Part shown: positions 10,118 to 18,897 of the stretch, one piece after another | How the letters are laid out: each line of letters opens with the position of its first letter | Numbering within the stretch: the first letter of the stretch is position 1 | Assembly: GCA_018242295.1 (NCBI GenBank) | Contig: JAFECE010000006.1 | Coordinates: 55,618 to 119,617 of the forward strand | DNA length: 64,000 bases | Source: Pseudomonadota bacterium | GTDB lineage: Bacteria; Pseudomonadota; Alphaproteobacteria; Rhizobiales; Hyphomicrobiaceae | Direction of reading: 5' to 3' | Position numbers and translations under genes: made by a program | Notes under the pieces: generated by a model | Seen by the model: only the letters and a program-made list of their open reading frames with translations | The model's database searches: none | What the model was told of the DNA's origin: nothing

Positions 10118-11529
10118 CTTCGCGCTCTAAGGACGGGGAAGGCGAAAAGCACGAGGGGGGACGAAATCGCGAGCGGCGCATCTCGAAGGAGACGAGAGCG
10201 CCGAGGACGCGAACGCTCGTCGTCGTGCCGGCGTTCAAGCGGCCCCTGAAATCCAAGACCGCTGCATCGGCCAAATCCTCCGCTCAAACGCACACTCCAG
10301 AAAATCGTTTGGCCGAAGCCGTAGGCCTGGCGAACGCCATCGACCTCGACATCATCGACTCGACGATCGTGCCGATCTCCGAGCCGCGGCCTTCGACGTT
10401 GCTCGGATCGGGAAAAGTCGAAGAGATCAAGGGTCTCGTCGAGGAGCTTGAGATCGGTCTCGTCGTCGTCGATTACAACATCACGCCGGTCCAGCAGCGA
10501 AATCTCGAGAAGGCGTGGAACGCCAAAGTTCTCGATCGCACGGGACTGATCCTCGAAATCTTCGGTGCGCGCGCAAGAACACGCGAAGGCGTGCTGCAAG
10601 TCGAGCTTGCGCATTTGACGTATCAAAAAGGCCGGCTGGTTCGCGCCTGGACCCATTTGGAACGGCAGCGTGGTGGCGGCGGCTTCCTCGGCGGCCCCGG
10701 CGAAGCCCAGATCGAACTCGATCGCCGCATGCTTCAGGATCGCATCGATGCGATCAAACGCGACTTGGCCGATGTCGTGAAAACACGCGATCTTCATCGC
10801 AAGGGTCGGCGCAAGGTGCCTTATCCCATCGTCGCGATCGTCGGTTATACGAATGCCGGCAAGTCAACGCTTTTCAATAAGATCACCGGCGCGGGCGTCG
10901 TTGCGATGGACCAGGTCTTCGCCACGCTCGATCCGACGATGCGCGAAGTGAAGCTCCCGAGCGCCCGGCGGATCATTCTGTCCGATACTGTCGGTTTCAT
11001 CTCCGATCTCCCGACGATGCTGGTAGCAGCGTTTCGCGCGACGCTCGAAGAGGTCGTCGAAGCCGATCTCGTTCTTCACGTCCGCGACATTGCCCATGAA
11101 GAGACGGACGCGCAGGCAGAGGACGTCGAGAAGGTGCTGACGGATCTCGGCATCGATACGCTGCCGGTTGAAAGTCATATTCTCGAAGTGTGGAATAAGA
11201 TCGATCTTCTGCCGGCGGATCGCCGGACGGAGCTGCAACACGAAATGCTCCGCAACGCGCGGCCTCCCGTACTCGTCTCGGCGGCAACAGGCGAGGGGAT
11301 GGCGCCGCTGCTTCACACGATCGACGACCGCCTTGGCGCGTCCGACGAGATCCTCGATGTCATCGTCCCGGGCAGTAATGGTTCGCTTCTCAATTGGCTG
11401 CACGAGACGTGTGACGTTCTCGCGAGAGAAGCGCGCAAGGACGGAAACATAGAATTGCGGCTTCGCGTGCCGAACGAAAAGAAGGCGCGCGTCATAGGAC
11501 AGCTTCGCAAAGCCGGGATATCGGTTTAA
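10114..11529 (+). CDS. hflX: Ribosome-associated GTPase HflX
   Basis: HflX is a GTPase that splits stalled 70S ribosomes, for instance after heat stress. The 471-residue protein has the HflX N-terminal domain ([39 protein letters not shown], the glycine-rich [19 protein letters not shown]) and a G domain with G1 [12 protein letters not shown], the G2/G3 region ([23 protein letters not shown]) and G4 NKIDLL. The TTG start at 10114 overlaps the hfq stop (TTGA), which suggests translational coupling. Residues 1-30 are charged and poorly conserved-looking, so a later start cannot be excluded. Confidence 0.95.
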   Translation: MTSRSKDGEGEKHEGGRNRERRISKETRAPRTRTLVVVPAFKRPLKSKTAASAKSSAQTHTPENRLAEAVGLANAIDLDIIDSTIVPISEPRPSTLLGSGKVEEIKGLVEELEIGLVVVDYNITPVQQRNLEKAWNAKVLDRTGLILEIFGARARTREGVLQVELAHLTYQKGRLVRAWTHLERQRGGGGFLGGPGEAQIELDRRMLQDRIDAIKRDLADVVKTRDLHRKGRRKVPYPIVAIVGYTNAGKSTLFNKITGAGVVAMDQVFATLDPTMREVKLPSARRIILSDTVGFISDLPTMLVAAFRATLEEVVEADLVLHVRDIAHEETDAQAEDVEKVLTDLGIDTLPVESHILEVWNKIDLLPADRRTELQHEMLRNARPPVLVSAATGEGMAPLLHTIDDRLGASDEILDVIVPGSNGSLLNWLHETCDVLAREARKDGNIELRLRVPNEKKARVIGQLRKAGISV

Positions 11530-11539
11530 GCTCGTCCGC

Positions 11540-12766
11540 GTGGATGAACGCGTCACATGCTGCATAGCCGGCGGCGGCCCGGCCGGGATGATGCTGGGAG
11601 TGCTTCTGGCGCGCGCCGGCGTTCGCGTTACCGTTCTCGAAAAGCACAACGATTTTTTCCGCGATTTTCGTGGCGATACAATTCATCCGTCGACGTTGCG
11701 TTTGATGGAAGAGCTTGGCTGGCTCGATGAATTTTTGAAGCTGCCGCATCAAGAGACGAAGAGTATTTATGCCCAGATCGGCGACACGCGCTTCGAGATG
11801 GCGAATTTTTCGCATCTTCCGATTACAACAAAGTTCATCGCCCTGATGCCGCAATGGGACTTTTTGAATTTCCTCGCGGAGAAGGGGAAGGCCTACCCGA
11901 ACTTTCGTTTGGAGATGAACGCGGAAGCGACCGGCCTCACATTTCAAGGCGATCGCGTAACAGGCGTGAAGGTGAAAACGCCGGCAGGCAACAAAACCAT
12001 CGAAGCCGATCTCGTGGTCGCGGCCGACGGACGGTCATCTATCCTGCGCGGCGCCGCGGGCCTCGTGAGCGAGAACTTCGGCGCGCCGATGGACGTCATG
12101 TGGTTTCGCCTGCTGCGGCTGCCGACCGATACGGACGAAACGCAGGGCCGGTTCGACGGCGGACATATCTTCGTCATGCTCCAGCGCGGAGATTATTGGC
12201 AGTGCGCCTACGTCATTCCGAAAGGCGGAGATGCAAGAATTCGCACCGCCGGCCTCGATGCTTTCCGCAAGTCGGTGGGAAAACTCCTGCCGTTCGACGC
12301 CGCACGCGCAAGTAATATTGCGAGCTGGGATGACGTCAAGCTTCTGACGGTCGTGGTTGATCGCCTGAAGACGTGGGCGCGGCCCGGCTTCCTTTGCATC
12401 GGTGATGCCGCGCACGCGATGAGCCCCGTCGGTGGCGTCGGCATCAATCTCGCGATCCAGGATGCAGTCGCCGCGGCCAATCTGTTACAGGGACCGCTGA
12501 AGTCCGGCCGCGTGACGCTTGAAGATCTCGAAGCCGTGCAGGCCCGCCGGGACTTTCCGACCCGCGCGACGCAACGTCTGCAACTCACCATTCAGAATAT
12601 GGTGATCGCAAAGACGCTCGGCGCGACAGGTCCACTGAAGCCGCCGCTGTTGGTCCGCATCATGACGGGACTGCCGTTTTTCTCCCGCATCCCCGCGCGG
12701 CTCCTCGGCCTTGGATTCCGGCCCGAACACATCTCCGAGGCGATACGGAACGCGAAGGGCGTCTAA
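11540..12766 (+). CDS. FAD-dependent monooxygenase (UbiH/PHBH-like)
   Basis: A group A flavoprotein hydroxylase of unknown substrate. The 408-residue protein has the dinucleotide motif CIAGGGPAGMMLGVLLARAG and VTVLEKH at its N-terminus, and the second FAD motif FLCIGDAAHAMSPVGGVGINLAIQDAVAAANLL near residues 280-315. The GTG start at 11540 lies 10 nt after the hflX stop, so it is probably cotranscribed. Its stop overlaps the mazG stop on the other strand by 3 nt. Relatives act on aromatic rings, ubiquinone precursors or tetracycline-like compounds (known); nothing here decides among these. Confidence 0.85.
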   Translation: MDERVTCCIAGGGPAGMMLGVLLARAGVRVTVLEKHNDFFRDFRGDTIHPSTLRLMEELGWLDEFLKLPHQETKSIYAQIGDTRFEMANFSHLPITTKFIALMPQWDFLNFLAEKGKAYPNFRLEMNAEATGLTFQGDRVTGVKVKTPAGNKTIEADLVVAADGRSSILRGAAGLVSENFGAPMDVMWFRLLRLPTDTDETQGRFDGGHIFVMLQRGDYWQCAYVIPKGGDARIRTAGLDAFRKSVGKLLPFDAARASNIASWDDVKLLTVVVDRLKTWARPGFLCIGDAAHAMSPVGGVGINLAIQDAVAAANLLQGPLKSGRVTLEDLEAVQARRDFPTRATQRLQLTIQNMVIAKTLGATGPLKPPLLVRIMTGLPFFSRIPARLLGLGFRPEHISEAIRNAKGV

Positions 12767-13656
12767 CCCTTCTCGATCGCTTTCGCCTCGTCCCAAAGCG
12801 CATCCATTTCAGCGAGCGACGATTGCGACGGAGATTTCCCGCGTTCACTCAGCGCCTTTTCTATGTGCGCGAAACGCCGGACGAACTTGTCGTTGGCCGC
12901 GCGCAACGCCGCCTCTGGATCGAGCTTCAGATGGCGCGCGATGTTCGCCATAACGAACAGCATATCGCCGAACTCCTCATTGATGGCGTCCTGGTTCGCG
13001 ACCGGAGCCAAGGATGCAACGGAGGAGTTACCTCTAGGATCGGCAGCGAATGCAACCTCCTCCAGCTCGGCAATTTCCTCCTTCAGCTTTTCGAACACCG
13101 GCTGAAGGTTGGGCCAATCGAAACCGACCCTTGCAGCTTTGTCCTGCAACTTGATGGCCCGCGTCAAAGCTGGAAGACCAACGGGAACATCCCCTAGCGT
13201 CGCCGCCTTGTGCGACGGAGTTGAGCCGGCGCCAGGTAGCCGCGAATGTTCCAGGGCTTTCTCGGCGCGCTCTGCCGCCTTGATCTCTTCCCACGTTGAT
13301 TTGACGGCAGCTGGATCGCGCGCGGGCCCGTCGCCAAACACGTGCGGATGCCGCCGGATCATTTTTTTCGTTGAGGAGAGGACGACGTCGCCCAGCGCAA
13401 ACGCACCTTGTTCTTCCGCGATCCGCGAATGATAGACGACCTGCAGCAGAAGATCGCCAAGCTCGTCCTTGAGGTCGACGAGGTCCTTCCGCGCGATCGC
13501 ATCGGCAACTTCGTAAGCTTCCTCGATCGTGTATGGCGCGATCGTCTCGAATGTCTGCTCGAGATCCCAAGGGCAGCCGGTCTTGGGCGTCCTGAGCGCC
13601 GCCATGATTTCGACCAGCCGCGAAATATCGCGCGAGGGTTTGAGTGTATCCGCCAT
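12763..13656 (-). CDS. mazG: Nucleoside triphosphate pyrophosphohydrolase MazG
   Basis: MazG hydrolyses (d)NTPs to monophosphates and pyrophosphate, for house-cleaning and stringent-response control. The 297-residue protein has a strong N-terminal MazG domain (GCPWDLEQTFETIAPYTIEE, then DELGDLLLQVVYHSRIAEE, giving the EExxE and ExxD metal ligands) and a second domain ending EEFGDMLFVMANIARHL. The start MADTLKPSRD at 13656 gives the normal family length; further open sequence upstream is arginine-rich and not supported. It is convergent with, and overlaps by 3 nt, the FAD monooxygenase. Confidence 0.94.
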   Translation of the reverse strand: MADTLKPSRDISRLVEIMAALRTPKTGCPWDLEQTFETIAPYTIEEAYEVADAIARKDLVDLKDELGDLLLQVVYHSRIAEEQGAFALGDVVLSSTKKMIRRHPHVFGDGPARDPAAVKSTWEEIKAAERAEKALEHSRLPGAGSTPSHKAATLGDVPVGLPALTRAIKLQDKAARVGFDWPNLQPVFEKLKEEIAELEEVAFAADPRGNSSVASLAPVANQDAINEEFGDMLFVMANIARHLKLDPEAALRAANDKFVRRFAHIEKALSERGKSPSQSSLAEMDALWDEAKAIEKG

Positions 13657-13723
13657 ATCCGTCCTCTTTCGATGGGCGGACAGTAGACGACGGACCCGAA
13701 ATCCACGAGAGCCAGTCCTGCGG

Positions 13724-14338
13724 CTATCTCGCCCAAGTTGGCTTGCCCGAGTTGAGGACGGCCGAAACGAAACGCGGCCTGGATAGAACAATCGACAAGG
13801 GCACCATCCAGCCGATCCACGCTGCAAGCGCATAGATTGGCTCGAACGGCAGGCTGAGGCCGATCGCGGTTCCCGTGATGACCCGGAACCAGACGGCGCC
13901 CGTCGTCACCGCAACCATCGCCATCATTAGATGAGCGTGCCGCGAAATGTTCCGCTGGCGGATCGCGATAACAGCCGCCCCGAAGAGATAGAGCCAGACA
14001 AGTCCCTGCACGAAGAACCCGGCCCGGGCCAGCGCCGGCGAGTGGCTCATGACAGCGACCGGTAACGACGTCAGCCCCCCAATCACCACAAATACGCCCA
14101 ACAGCCGGCCAAGCACTCTGTGAAGCTGAGCGCGATGTCTGACGGCAATGACGGCCGGAGCGATCAGCAACGCCATTGCGGAAGACAACATGTGCGCCGG
14201 AAAAAGGATCGGTGCACGGCCGGCGAGTTCGAACATTTCAAAGGGCAATGGTATGAGGCCGGTTCCTGATCCGATCGCAACCGCGCCAACAGGAATAACG
14301 AGGAAGCCGATGATCAGCAGGATGGCGACGCGAAGCAT
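13724..14338 (-). CDS. DUF2306-like integral membrane protein
   Basis: A 204-residue hydrophobic protein with about five to six membrane helices (MLRVAILLIIGFLVIPVGAV at the N-terminus; later segments around HMLSSAMALLIAPAV, LLGVFVVIGGLTSLPVAV, GLVWLYLFGAAVIAI and AHLMMAMVAVTTGAVWF). The helix pattern with HRVLGR and RHAHLMMAM resembles DUF2306 proteins, which have no settled function. I placed the start at 14338; MPSRF at 14353 is an alternative. It faces the divergent secreted-protein gene head to head with no spacer and is followed 67 nt later by mazG. Family call is from general resemblance only. Confidence 0.6.
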   Translation of the reverse strand: MLRVAILLIIGFLVIPVGAVAIGSGTGLIPLPFEMFELAGRAPILFPAHMLSSAMALLIAPAVIAVRHRAQLHRVLGRLLGVFVVIGGLTSLPVAVMSHSPALARAGFFVQGLVWLYLFGAAVIAIRQRNISRHAHLMMAMVAVTTGAVWFRVITGTAIGLSLPFEPIYALAAWIGWMVPLSIVLSRPRFVSAVLNSGKPTWAR

Positions 14339-14351
14339 GAACCTCGACGGC

Positions 14352-14927
14352 ATGACCAAAGGCGAAGTGCGCGAGCGCTTCGCGCGAACTTTAGCAGGAA
14401 TCGTTGTCGCCATATCGGTCATTGCGGCGGGCATCATGGCCTCAGGATTTGGCGGCTCTGCGGCGGCGGACGAAGCCGTCGCCACAAAGGCCGGCGAATC
14501 CGCCGTCCCCGTCTCGCTCGCTGGAAGATGGGTCGGCCGCTACTATGGCTACGGCCGGGGCAAAGATGCGCAAGACTGCGGCGCCGACGGCTGTGGCCTG
14601 ACCTACGATATCGTCGCGTGCAAAGAGGGCTGGTGCGGCATCGCCATCAAGGATGACAAGTCCTGTGGCGCAGTCGCCGTCCATCTCGCAGCCGACGCGA
14701 AAGAGGGCGACGCCGCATTCAAGGGCAAGCTCGAACTTGCGAAAGGCGCTGCCCCGTATACGGTCGAAGCTTGGTACTCGGCCGATACGGAAAGCAAAAC
14801 CGTTCAGCTCCATCTTCTCGGCGATACAGGACCCGAGCTCATGCTCTTTCGCCGCTCGTTTCCGCTAGAAGCCAACTTCGAGCGCGCTGGCGATGCAACT
14901 TGCAACATCGATAAGGCGACGAGCTGA
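14352..14927 (+). CDS. Secreted hypothetical protein with Cys-rich core
   Basis: Not recognised as a named protein. The 191-residue product has a charged N-terminus followed by a hydrophobic stretch (LAGIVVAISVIAAGIMASGFGGSAAA) that looks like a signal peptide, so it is probably periplasmic. The mature part starts near SLAGRWVGRYYGYGRG and contains a cysteine-rich segment with DCGADGCGLTYDIVACKEGWCG, then a likely beta-sheet domain ending CNIDKATS. The overall look is a small lipocalin-like or DUF2147-like periplasmic protein, but this is a guess. Start choice (14337 or 14352) is uncertain because of the divergent gene. Confidence 0.65.
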   Translation: MTKGEVRERFARTLAGIVVAISVIAAGIMASGFGGSAAADEAVATKAGESAVPVSLAGRWVGRYYGYGRGKDAQDCGADGCGLTYDIVACKEGWCGIAIKDDKSCGAVAVHLAADAKEGDAAFKGKLELAKGAAPYTVEAWYSADTESKTVQLHLLGDTGPELMLFRRSFPLEANFERAGDATCNIDKATS

Positions 14928-15007
14928 CGGCCGAAACGCGAACCGGCTCTTCCGCCCGTTGCCGAGCCCCGCGGCTCTGCTAGTCTCGACGGCGGAGCGG
15001 GGTAGCA

Positions 15008-15736
15008 ATGCACATTCTCTTCAATGGTCTCATGATGGCGCTGGAACTGGCGGCGATAGTCGCCATCGCCTGGACCGGCTTCACGGCGCCATTGATCTTC
15101 GCCGCCGGCACCGGATTGTTAGCGCTCGGCGTCGGCGCCGCCCTCGAAATCGCACGCCTCAAATACGAATTCCCTTTTTATTTCGATCGGGCGCCAGGCC
15201 GATCGATGATCGTCATCGTGACGGTCGGTGCACTGGAGGCCGTCACCAAGGCCATCCTCGCTGGCGTCGTCGGTCTCCTGACGTTCCTCGGCACGGATGA
15301 GGAACGCTTGAAACTCGTCGCCGTGATTTTCGCCGTTTCGCTTTTCCTCGGCGTACAGGCCGTTCGCTTCCTGATGGACCGGTTGAAAGCGCGTCCGCTG
15401 CGTTGGGGCTATTTCCGGCTCGCCGCGCCGCTCGGATTATTGTTCTCGGCCGGCCTGACGTTCCTGCCGGCCCCCGGCATCACCGAGCTTGCAAAGCGCG
15501 CCGCCTTCGATCTCCCGACGAAGCCGACCATGGAGCAGGCGAGCGAGTTCTTGTTTCTTTTGAAACAGAGCTTCGACGAAATCGTCGTCAGGATGCTGTC
15601 CTGGGTGTTCGATCCGGCACTGGCACAGGCGATCGGAGCCGTCGTCTCGGTCAACATGCTGTCGGGCTTCGTCCTGGCGCTTTATGCCGTTCTGATCGCC
15701 GAAGGCATCAGAACACTCGAACGCCGCGAGCCCTGA
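15008..15736 (+). CDS. Hypothetical multi-pass membrane protein
   Basis: Not recognised. The 242-residue product has about five or six membrane helices: near 5-28 (GLMMALELAAIVAIAWTG), 30-50, 75-98, 105-125, 135-152 and 210-232. Between the fifth and sixth lies a soluble loop (ELAKRAAFDLPTKPTMEQASEFLFLLKQSFDEIV). Codon use matches the neighbours. The ATG at 15008 follows a GGAGCGGGG region and no earlier start extends a sensible membrane protein. It is followed 20 nt later by a small DUF2007-like gene, so the two may be cotranscribed. Confidence 0.7.
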   Translation: MHILFNGLMMALELAAIVAIAWTGFTAPLIFAAGTGLLALGVGAALEIARLKYEFPFYFDRAPGRSMIVIVTVGALEAVTKAILAGVVGLLTFLGTDEERLKLVAVIFAVSLFLGVQAVRFLMDRLKARPLRWGYFRLAAPLGLLFSAGLTFLPAPGITELAKRAAFDLPTKPTMEQASEFLFLLKQSFDEIVVRMLSWVFDPALAQAIGAVVSVNMLSGFVLALYAVLIAEGIRTLERREP

Positions 15737-15756
15737 TTTGACCTTGAGGCAAAGAG

Positions 15757-16095
15757 ATGCCGCATGTGATTGCCCACACGAGCCTGATGCTCCCCGAGGT
15801 CCTTGTCATCGAGAGCCTGCTCGAGGCGCACGGCATTCGCTTCGTCACGGCCGGTAAGGATATCGTCACGCAATGCCCGCACTTCGCGGTGCTCTTTGGC
15901 GGAATTTCGATCCTGGTCGAGGAGGAAGATTTTGAAAATGCCCGGACGTTGATCGCGGATACACGCGACGTCCCGGGCTACAAATCCATAGAAAGCGATG
16001 GCTTCGAGAAACACCCCGTCCGCAACGCGGTGCTCGCGTTTCTGATCCTGATCATGGGGGCGCCGTTTCCGTTTTGGTACCGGAGAGGCAGCTAG
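15757..16095 (+). CDS. DUF2007-like small protein with C-terminal membrane anchor
   Basis: A 112-residue protein. Residues about 8-70 (LMLPEVLVIESLLEAHGIRF, FGGISILVEEEDFENARTLI) match the pattern of DUF2007 'putative signal transducing protein' domains, small alpha-beta folds that pick up a short extended segment in a partner protein (known only loosely). A C-terminal hydrophobic stretch (NAVLAFLILIMGAPFPFWY) may be a membrane anchor. AGAG precedes the ATG. No specific role can be read from context. Confidence 0.65.
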   Translation: MPHVIAHTSLMLPEVLVIESLLEAHGIRFVTAGKDIVTQCPHFAVLFGGISILVEEEDFENARTLIADTRDVPGYKSIESDGFEKHPVRNAVLAFLILIMGAPFPFWYRRGS

Positions 16096-16406
16096 GACCG
16101 CGCGCCGACTGACTGCGGTGCGAAACGGGGAGGCTCGCGATCGCCAAATGCATCAAAGTTCTGGGACGCCGAGAGCCGTAAGAGCCCCGGCGATGATCCG
16201 CCGGATGAACAATTGCAACGCAAGCGGTGTATTTTCGTCAGCATAGAGCGATAAAAGCCGCTCGTTTCGCATTTTGATGCGGAAAAAGCCCGCCCCAGCG
16301 CTAACCTTCGCTCGTATCGGACCTATCATTCGCCGCGACGTTGCCGCGCGGATTTTGCAATCACGCAATGACGGGAAGACCGCATCCGGCATGACGGGGG
16401 ATCGCG
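16096..16406. other. Intergenic stretch, no gene assigned
   Basis: This 311-nt stretch between the DUF2007-like gene and the GT17 glycosyltransferase contains a 79-codon open frame on the minus strand (16153-16392) without a family signature or clear Shine-Dalgarno, which I do not support as a gene. The segment near 16365-16405 (repeated GACGGG and CATGACGGGGG words) looks like a short intergenic repeat. The promoter of the glycosyltransferase gene is probably here but I cannot place it. Confidence 0.4.
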
Positions 16407-17255
16407 ATGATCTTCGATTGCTTCAGCTTCTTTGACGAACTCGATTTGCTCGAAGTGCGGCTCGACGAGCTTCACACGGTCGTCGATTACTTTGTGCTCG
16501 TTGAAGCGCGCCAGACCTTTCAAGGCACGCCAAAACCGCTCTATTACGCCGACAACGCCGATCGTTTCCGAAGCTATGCCAGCAAGATCATTCACGTCGT
16601 CATCGACTTCCCCGAGGCCAGAGACGCTTACCGGCTGAACACACGGCCACTCGATGGCAATTGGGCCCGCGAGCACTATCAGCGCAATCAGATCGCCCGG
16701 GGATTGGTCACTGCAACCCCGAGCGACTTGATCATCGTGTCGGACGTCGATGAGATCCCGAGCGCCGAGGCGCTGAAACGCGCTCTAGCCGAACGGCGGC
16801 CCGGAGACCTGACGATCTTCGAGATGCCGATGTATCGTGGCAGCGCCAACCGCCGGGTGAGGGACCTGCCTTGGGATCGGGGTCCGCGTCTCATCGAGTA
16901 CGGAAAATTCCCGGGCGGCCAACGTCTCCGCCAGAGCAAGATTTGGGCATCGGGACGTTGGCGCGGGACGGCGATCGGGCGCCTTCACACCCGAATCTGG
17001 AACTGGATCAATACCGGCATCACGAGTCCCGTTCGCGTTATTCCGAACAGCGGCTGGCACATCACGAGCTTGGGCGATTGGCAGACGTGGCGCCGCAAGG
17101 TTTCCGCTTACTCGCACACGGAACATAAGCTATGGGAGAGCTACGCGTGCCCAATCGCTTACGCGACGATCCTCGACGACGAGACGGAGATTGTCGGCAT
17201 CGACGAGATGCCCAATTTCATCCAGCAGAACCCCGCAAAATTCATCCTGGCCTGA
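16407..17255 (+). CDS. Glycosyltransferase family 17 (GnT-III-like) protein
   Basis: A 282-residue protein resembling the GT17 family, whose eukaryotic founder is beta-1,4-N-acetylglucosaminyltransferase III. Diagnostic stretches are the N-terminus MIFDCFSFFDELDLLEVRLD, then VDYFVLVEARQTFQGTPKPL, RNQIARGL and IIVSDVDEIPS, the last being the probable DxD metal/nucleotide-sugar site near residues 112-116. Bacterial members act on unknown glycans, often surface polysaccharide (known only by association). No other glycan gene is adjacent, so it stands alone. A hairpin (17297-17339) after its stop probably ends transcription. Confidence 0.85.
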   Translation: MIFDCFSFFDELDLLEVRLDELHTVVDYFVLVEARQTFQGTPKPLYYADNADRFRSYASKIIHVVIDFPEARDAYRLNTRPLDGNWAREHYQRNQIARGLVTATPSDLIIVSDVDEIPSAEALKRALAERRPGDLTIFEMPMYRGSANRRVRDLPWDRGPRLIEYGKFPGGQRLRQSKIWASGRWRGTAIGRLHTRIWNWINTGITSPVRVIPNSGWHITSLGDWQTWRRKVSAYSHTEHKLWESYACPIAYATILDDETEIVGIDEMPNFIQQNPAKFILA

Positions 17256-17296
17256 CCGCCCTCTAATTTCGCATAATATATATTATGGAAATAAAT

Positions 17297-17339
17297 TGGC
17301 GGACCAGCATATGTATCAGAACGATATGCCAATCCGCCA
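17297..17339. terminator. Bidirectional hairpin terminator between convergent genes
   Basis: Two nested stems: TGGCGGA (17297-17303) with TCCGCCA (17333-17339), and GCATAT (17307-17312) with ATATGC (17324-17329). It lies between the convergent glycosyltransferase and pepA genes, next to an AT-rich palindromic run (17271-17287), and could stop both transcripts. The pairing is seen in sequence; the function is inferred. Confidence 0.6.
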
Positions 17340-17358
17340 CTCATGAATTTCCGAAAAC

Positions 17359-18897
17359 CTAGGCCGCGTCTTTCTTGTCGGACTTCTCGTGTTGCTCCGC
17401 GAAGGAGTTGAGCAACCTCACGCCCCAGCCGGCGCCCCAGCTTTGGTTCGTGTCGTTGCGGCTACCGTCCATCGCCGTACCGGCGAGATCGATGTGGCTC
17501 CAGAGCGTATCCTTCTGAATGAAGCGCTGCAGGAACGCCGCCGCGGTCGCAGCGCCACCCCATCGGCCGCCGGCGTTCTTCATGTCGGCGTTCTTGGAAT
17601 CCATCATCTTGTCGAATGCCTTGTCGAGCGGCATCCGCCAAACTTTCTCTCCCGTGGCCTTCGAGGCCGACAGCAGCTCATCGGCGAGCTTGTCGTCGTT
17701 GGAGAACAGACCGGCGTACTCTTTGCCGAGCGCCACCATGATGGCGCCCGTCAGCGTCGCGAGATCGATGACGACCTTCGGCTTGAAGTTCTCCTGCGCG
17801 TACCAGAGGACGTCCGCAAGCACGAGCCGGCCTTCCGCATCCGTGTTGATCACTTCGATCGTCTGGCCCGACATCGACTTCACGATGTCGCCCGGACGGA
17901 CGGCGTTGCCCGACGGCATGTTCTCGACACAACCGATCAACCCCACGGCGTTGACGTTCGCCTTGCGCTCCGCGAGCGCATGCATCGTTCCGATCACGGC
18001 GGCCGCACCGCCCATGTCGCCCTTCATGTCTTCCATGCCGGCCGCAGGCTTGATCGAGATGCCGCCGGTATCGAAGACGACACCCTTGCCGACGAAGCAG
18101 ATGGGGCGCTGCTTCTTATTCCCCTTCGCGCCGTTCCAGACCATGACGGCAAGGCGGGACGGCCTGGTGCTGCCCTGACCCACGCAGAGAAGCGAGCCCA
18201 TCCCGAGTTTTTCCATGTCCTTGACGTCGAGGATTTCGACGCTGACACCGAGCTTTTCGAGGGCATTCGCCTTCTCGGCGAGTTCGACCGGGCCGAGGAT
18301 GTTTGCTGGCTCGTTGACGAGATCGCGCGCGACGTTGACGCCGTTGGCGACGGCCTTCAACGGCTGGAACGCAGCCTTGGCCTTGTCCGGATGCGGCACC
18401 TGGATGACGAGCTTTTTCAAGCCGTCTTTGTCGGGGGAATCTTCTCCAGACTTCTTCGTCAGATATTTTTTGAAGTTGTAGTGACGGAGCATTGCGCCCT
18501 GAGCGATCAGTGCGCCGGCTTCATCGGCCGACAAATTGCCCGCGCCTTCCACATCGACGATCACGCTTGCCGACGCCGTCTTGCGGCTCTGAATGGCCGC
18601 CAGGATCGCGCCGCCAAGATCGACGAGCTGCAGATCGGTCAGCGTCGCTGTCTTGCCGAGACCGCCGACGATCAGGCGATCGATCCCGATCTTGGCGGGA
18701 GCGAGAATCTCGATCGACGATTTGTATTTGCCTTTGAAATCGGCGGCAGCTGCAGCCTTGCTGAGCGCGCTGGCGGACTTCGTCTCGAACTCGCGTGCTT
18801 TGGATCCAAGGCTCATGCCGTCGCCCGCGAAGACAACCGTTACGGATTCGGGCTCGGCATTGAGCGGCGCAAAAGCGATTTCGAGGCGATCGGACAT
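17359..18897 (-). CDS. pepA: Leucyl aminopeptidase (cytosol aminopeptidase) PepA
   Basis: A family M17 two-metal aminopeptidase that trims N-terminal residues from peptides; in some bacteria PepA also binds DNA. The 512-residue protein has a variable N-terminal domain (1-190) and the catalytic domain with GKGVVFDTGGISIKPAAGME, MKGDMGGAAAVIGTM and NTDAEGRLVLADVLWYA, which carry the metal ligands and catalytic Arg. The start MSDRLEIAFAPL at 18897 gives normal length; upstream open sequence is arginine-rich noise. It is divergent from lptF across 386 nt, the usual alphaproteobacterial order (known). Confidence 0.96.
   Translation of the reverse strand: MSDRLEIAFAPLNAEPESVTVVFAGDGMSLGSKAREFETKSASALSKAAAAADFKGKYKSSIEILAPAKIGIDRLIVGGLGKTATLTDLQLVDLGGAILAAIQSRKTASASVIVDVEGAGNLSADEAGALIAQGAMLRHYNFKKYLTKKSGEDSPDKDGLKKLVIQVPHPDKAKAAFQPLKAVANGVNVARDLVNEPANILGPVELAEKANALEKLGVSVEILDVKDMEKLGMGSLLCVGQGSTRPSRLAVMVWNGAKGNKKQRPICFVGKGVVFDTGGISIKPAAGMEDMKGDMGGAAAVIGTMHALAERKANVNAVGLIGCVENMPSGNAVRPGDIVKSMSGQTIEVINTDAEGRLVLADVLWYAQENFKPKVVIDLATLTGAIMVALGKEYAGLFSNDDKLADELLSASKATGEKVWRMPLDKAFDKMMDSKNADMKNAGGRWGGAATAAAFLQRFIQKDTLWSHIDLAGTAMDGSRNDTNQSWGAGWGVRLLNSFAEQHEKSDKKDAA

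Noticed and set aside
16153-16392. A 79-codon minus-strand frame upstream of the GT17 gene
   Set aside because: No SD and start region consists of short repeated GACGGG words; not enough evidence for a gene.
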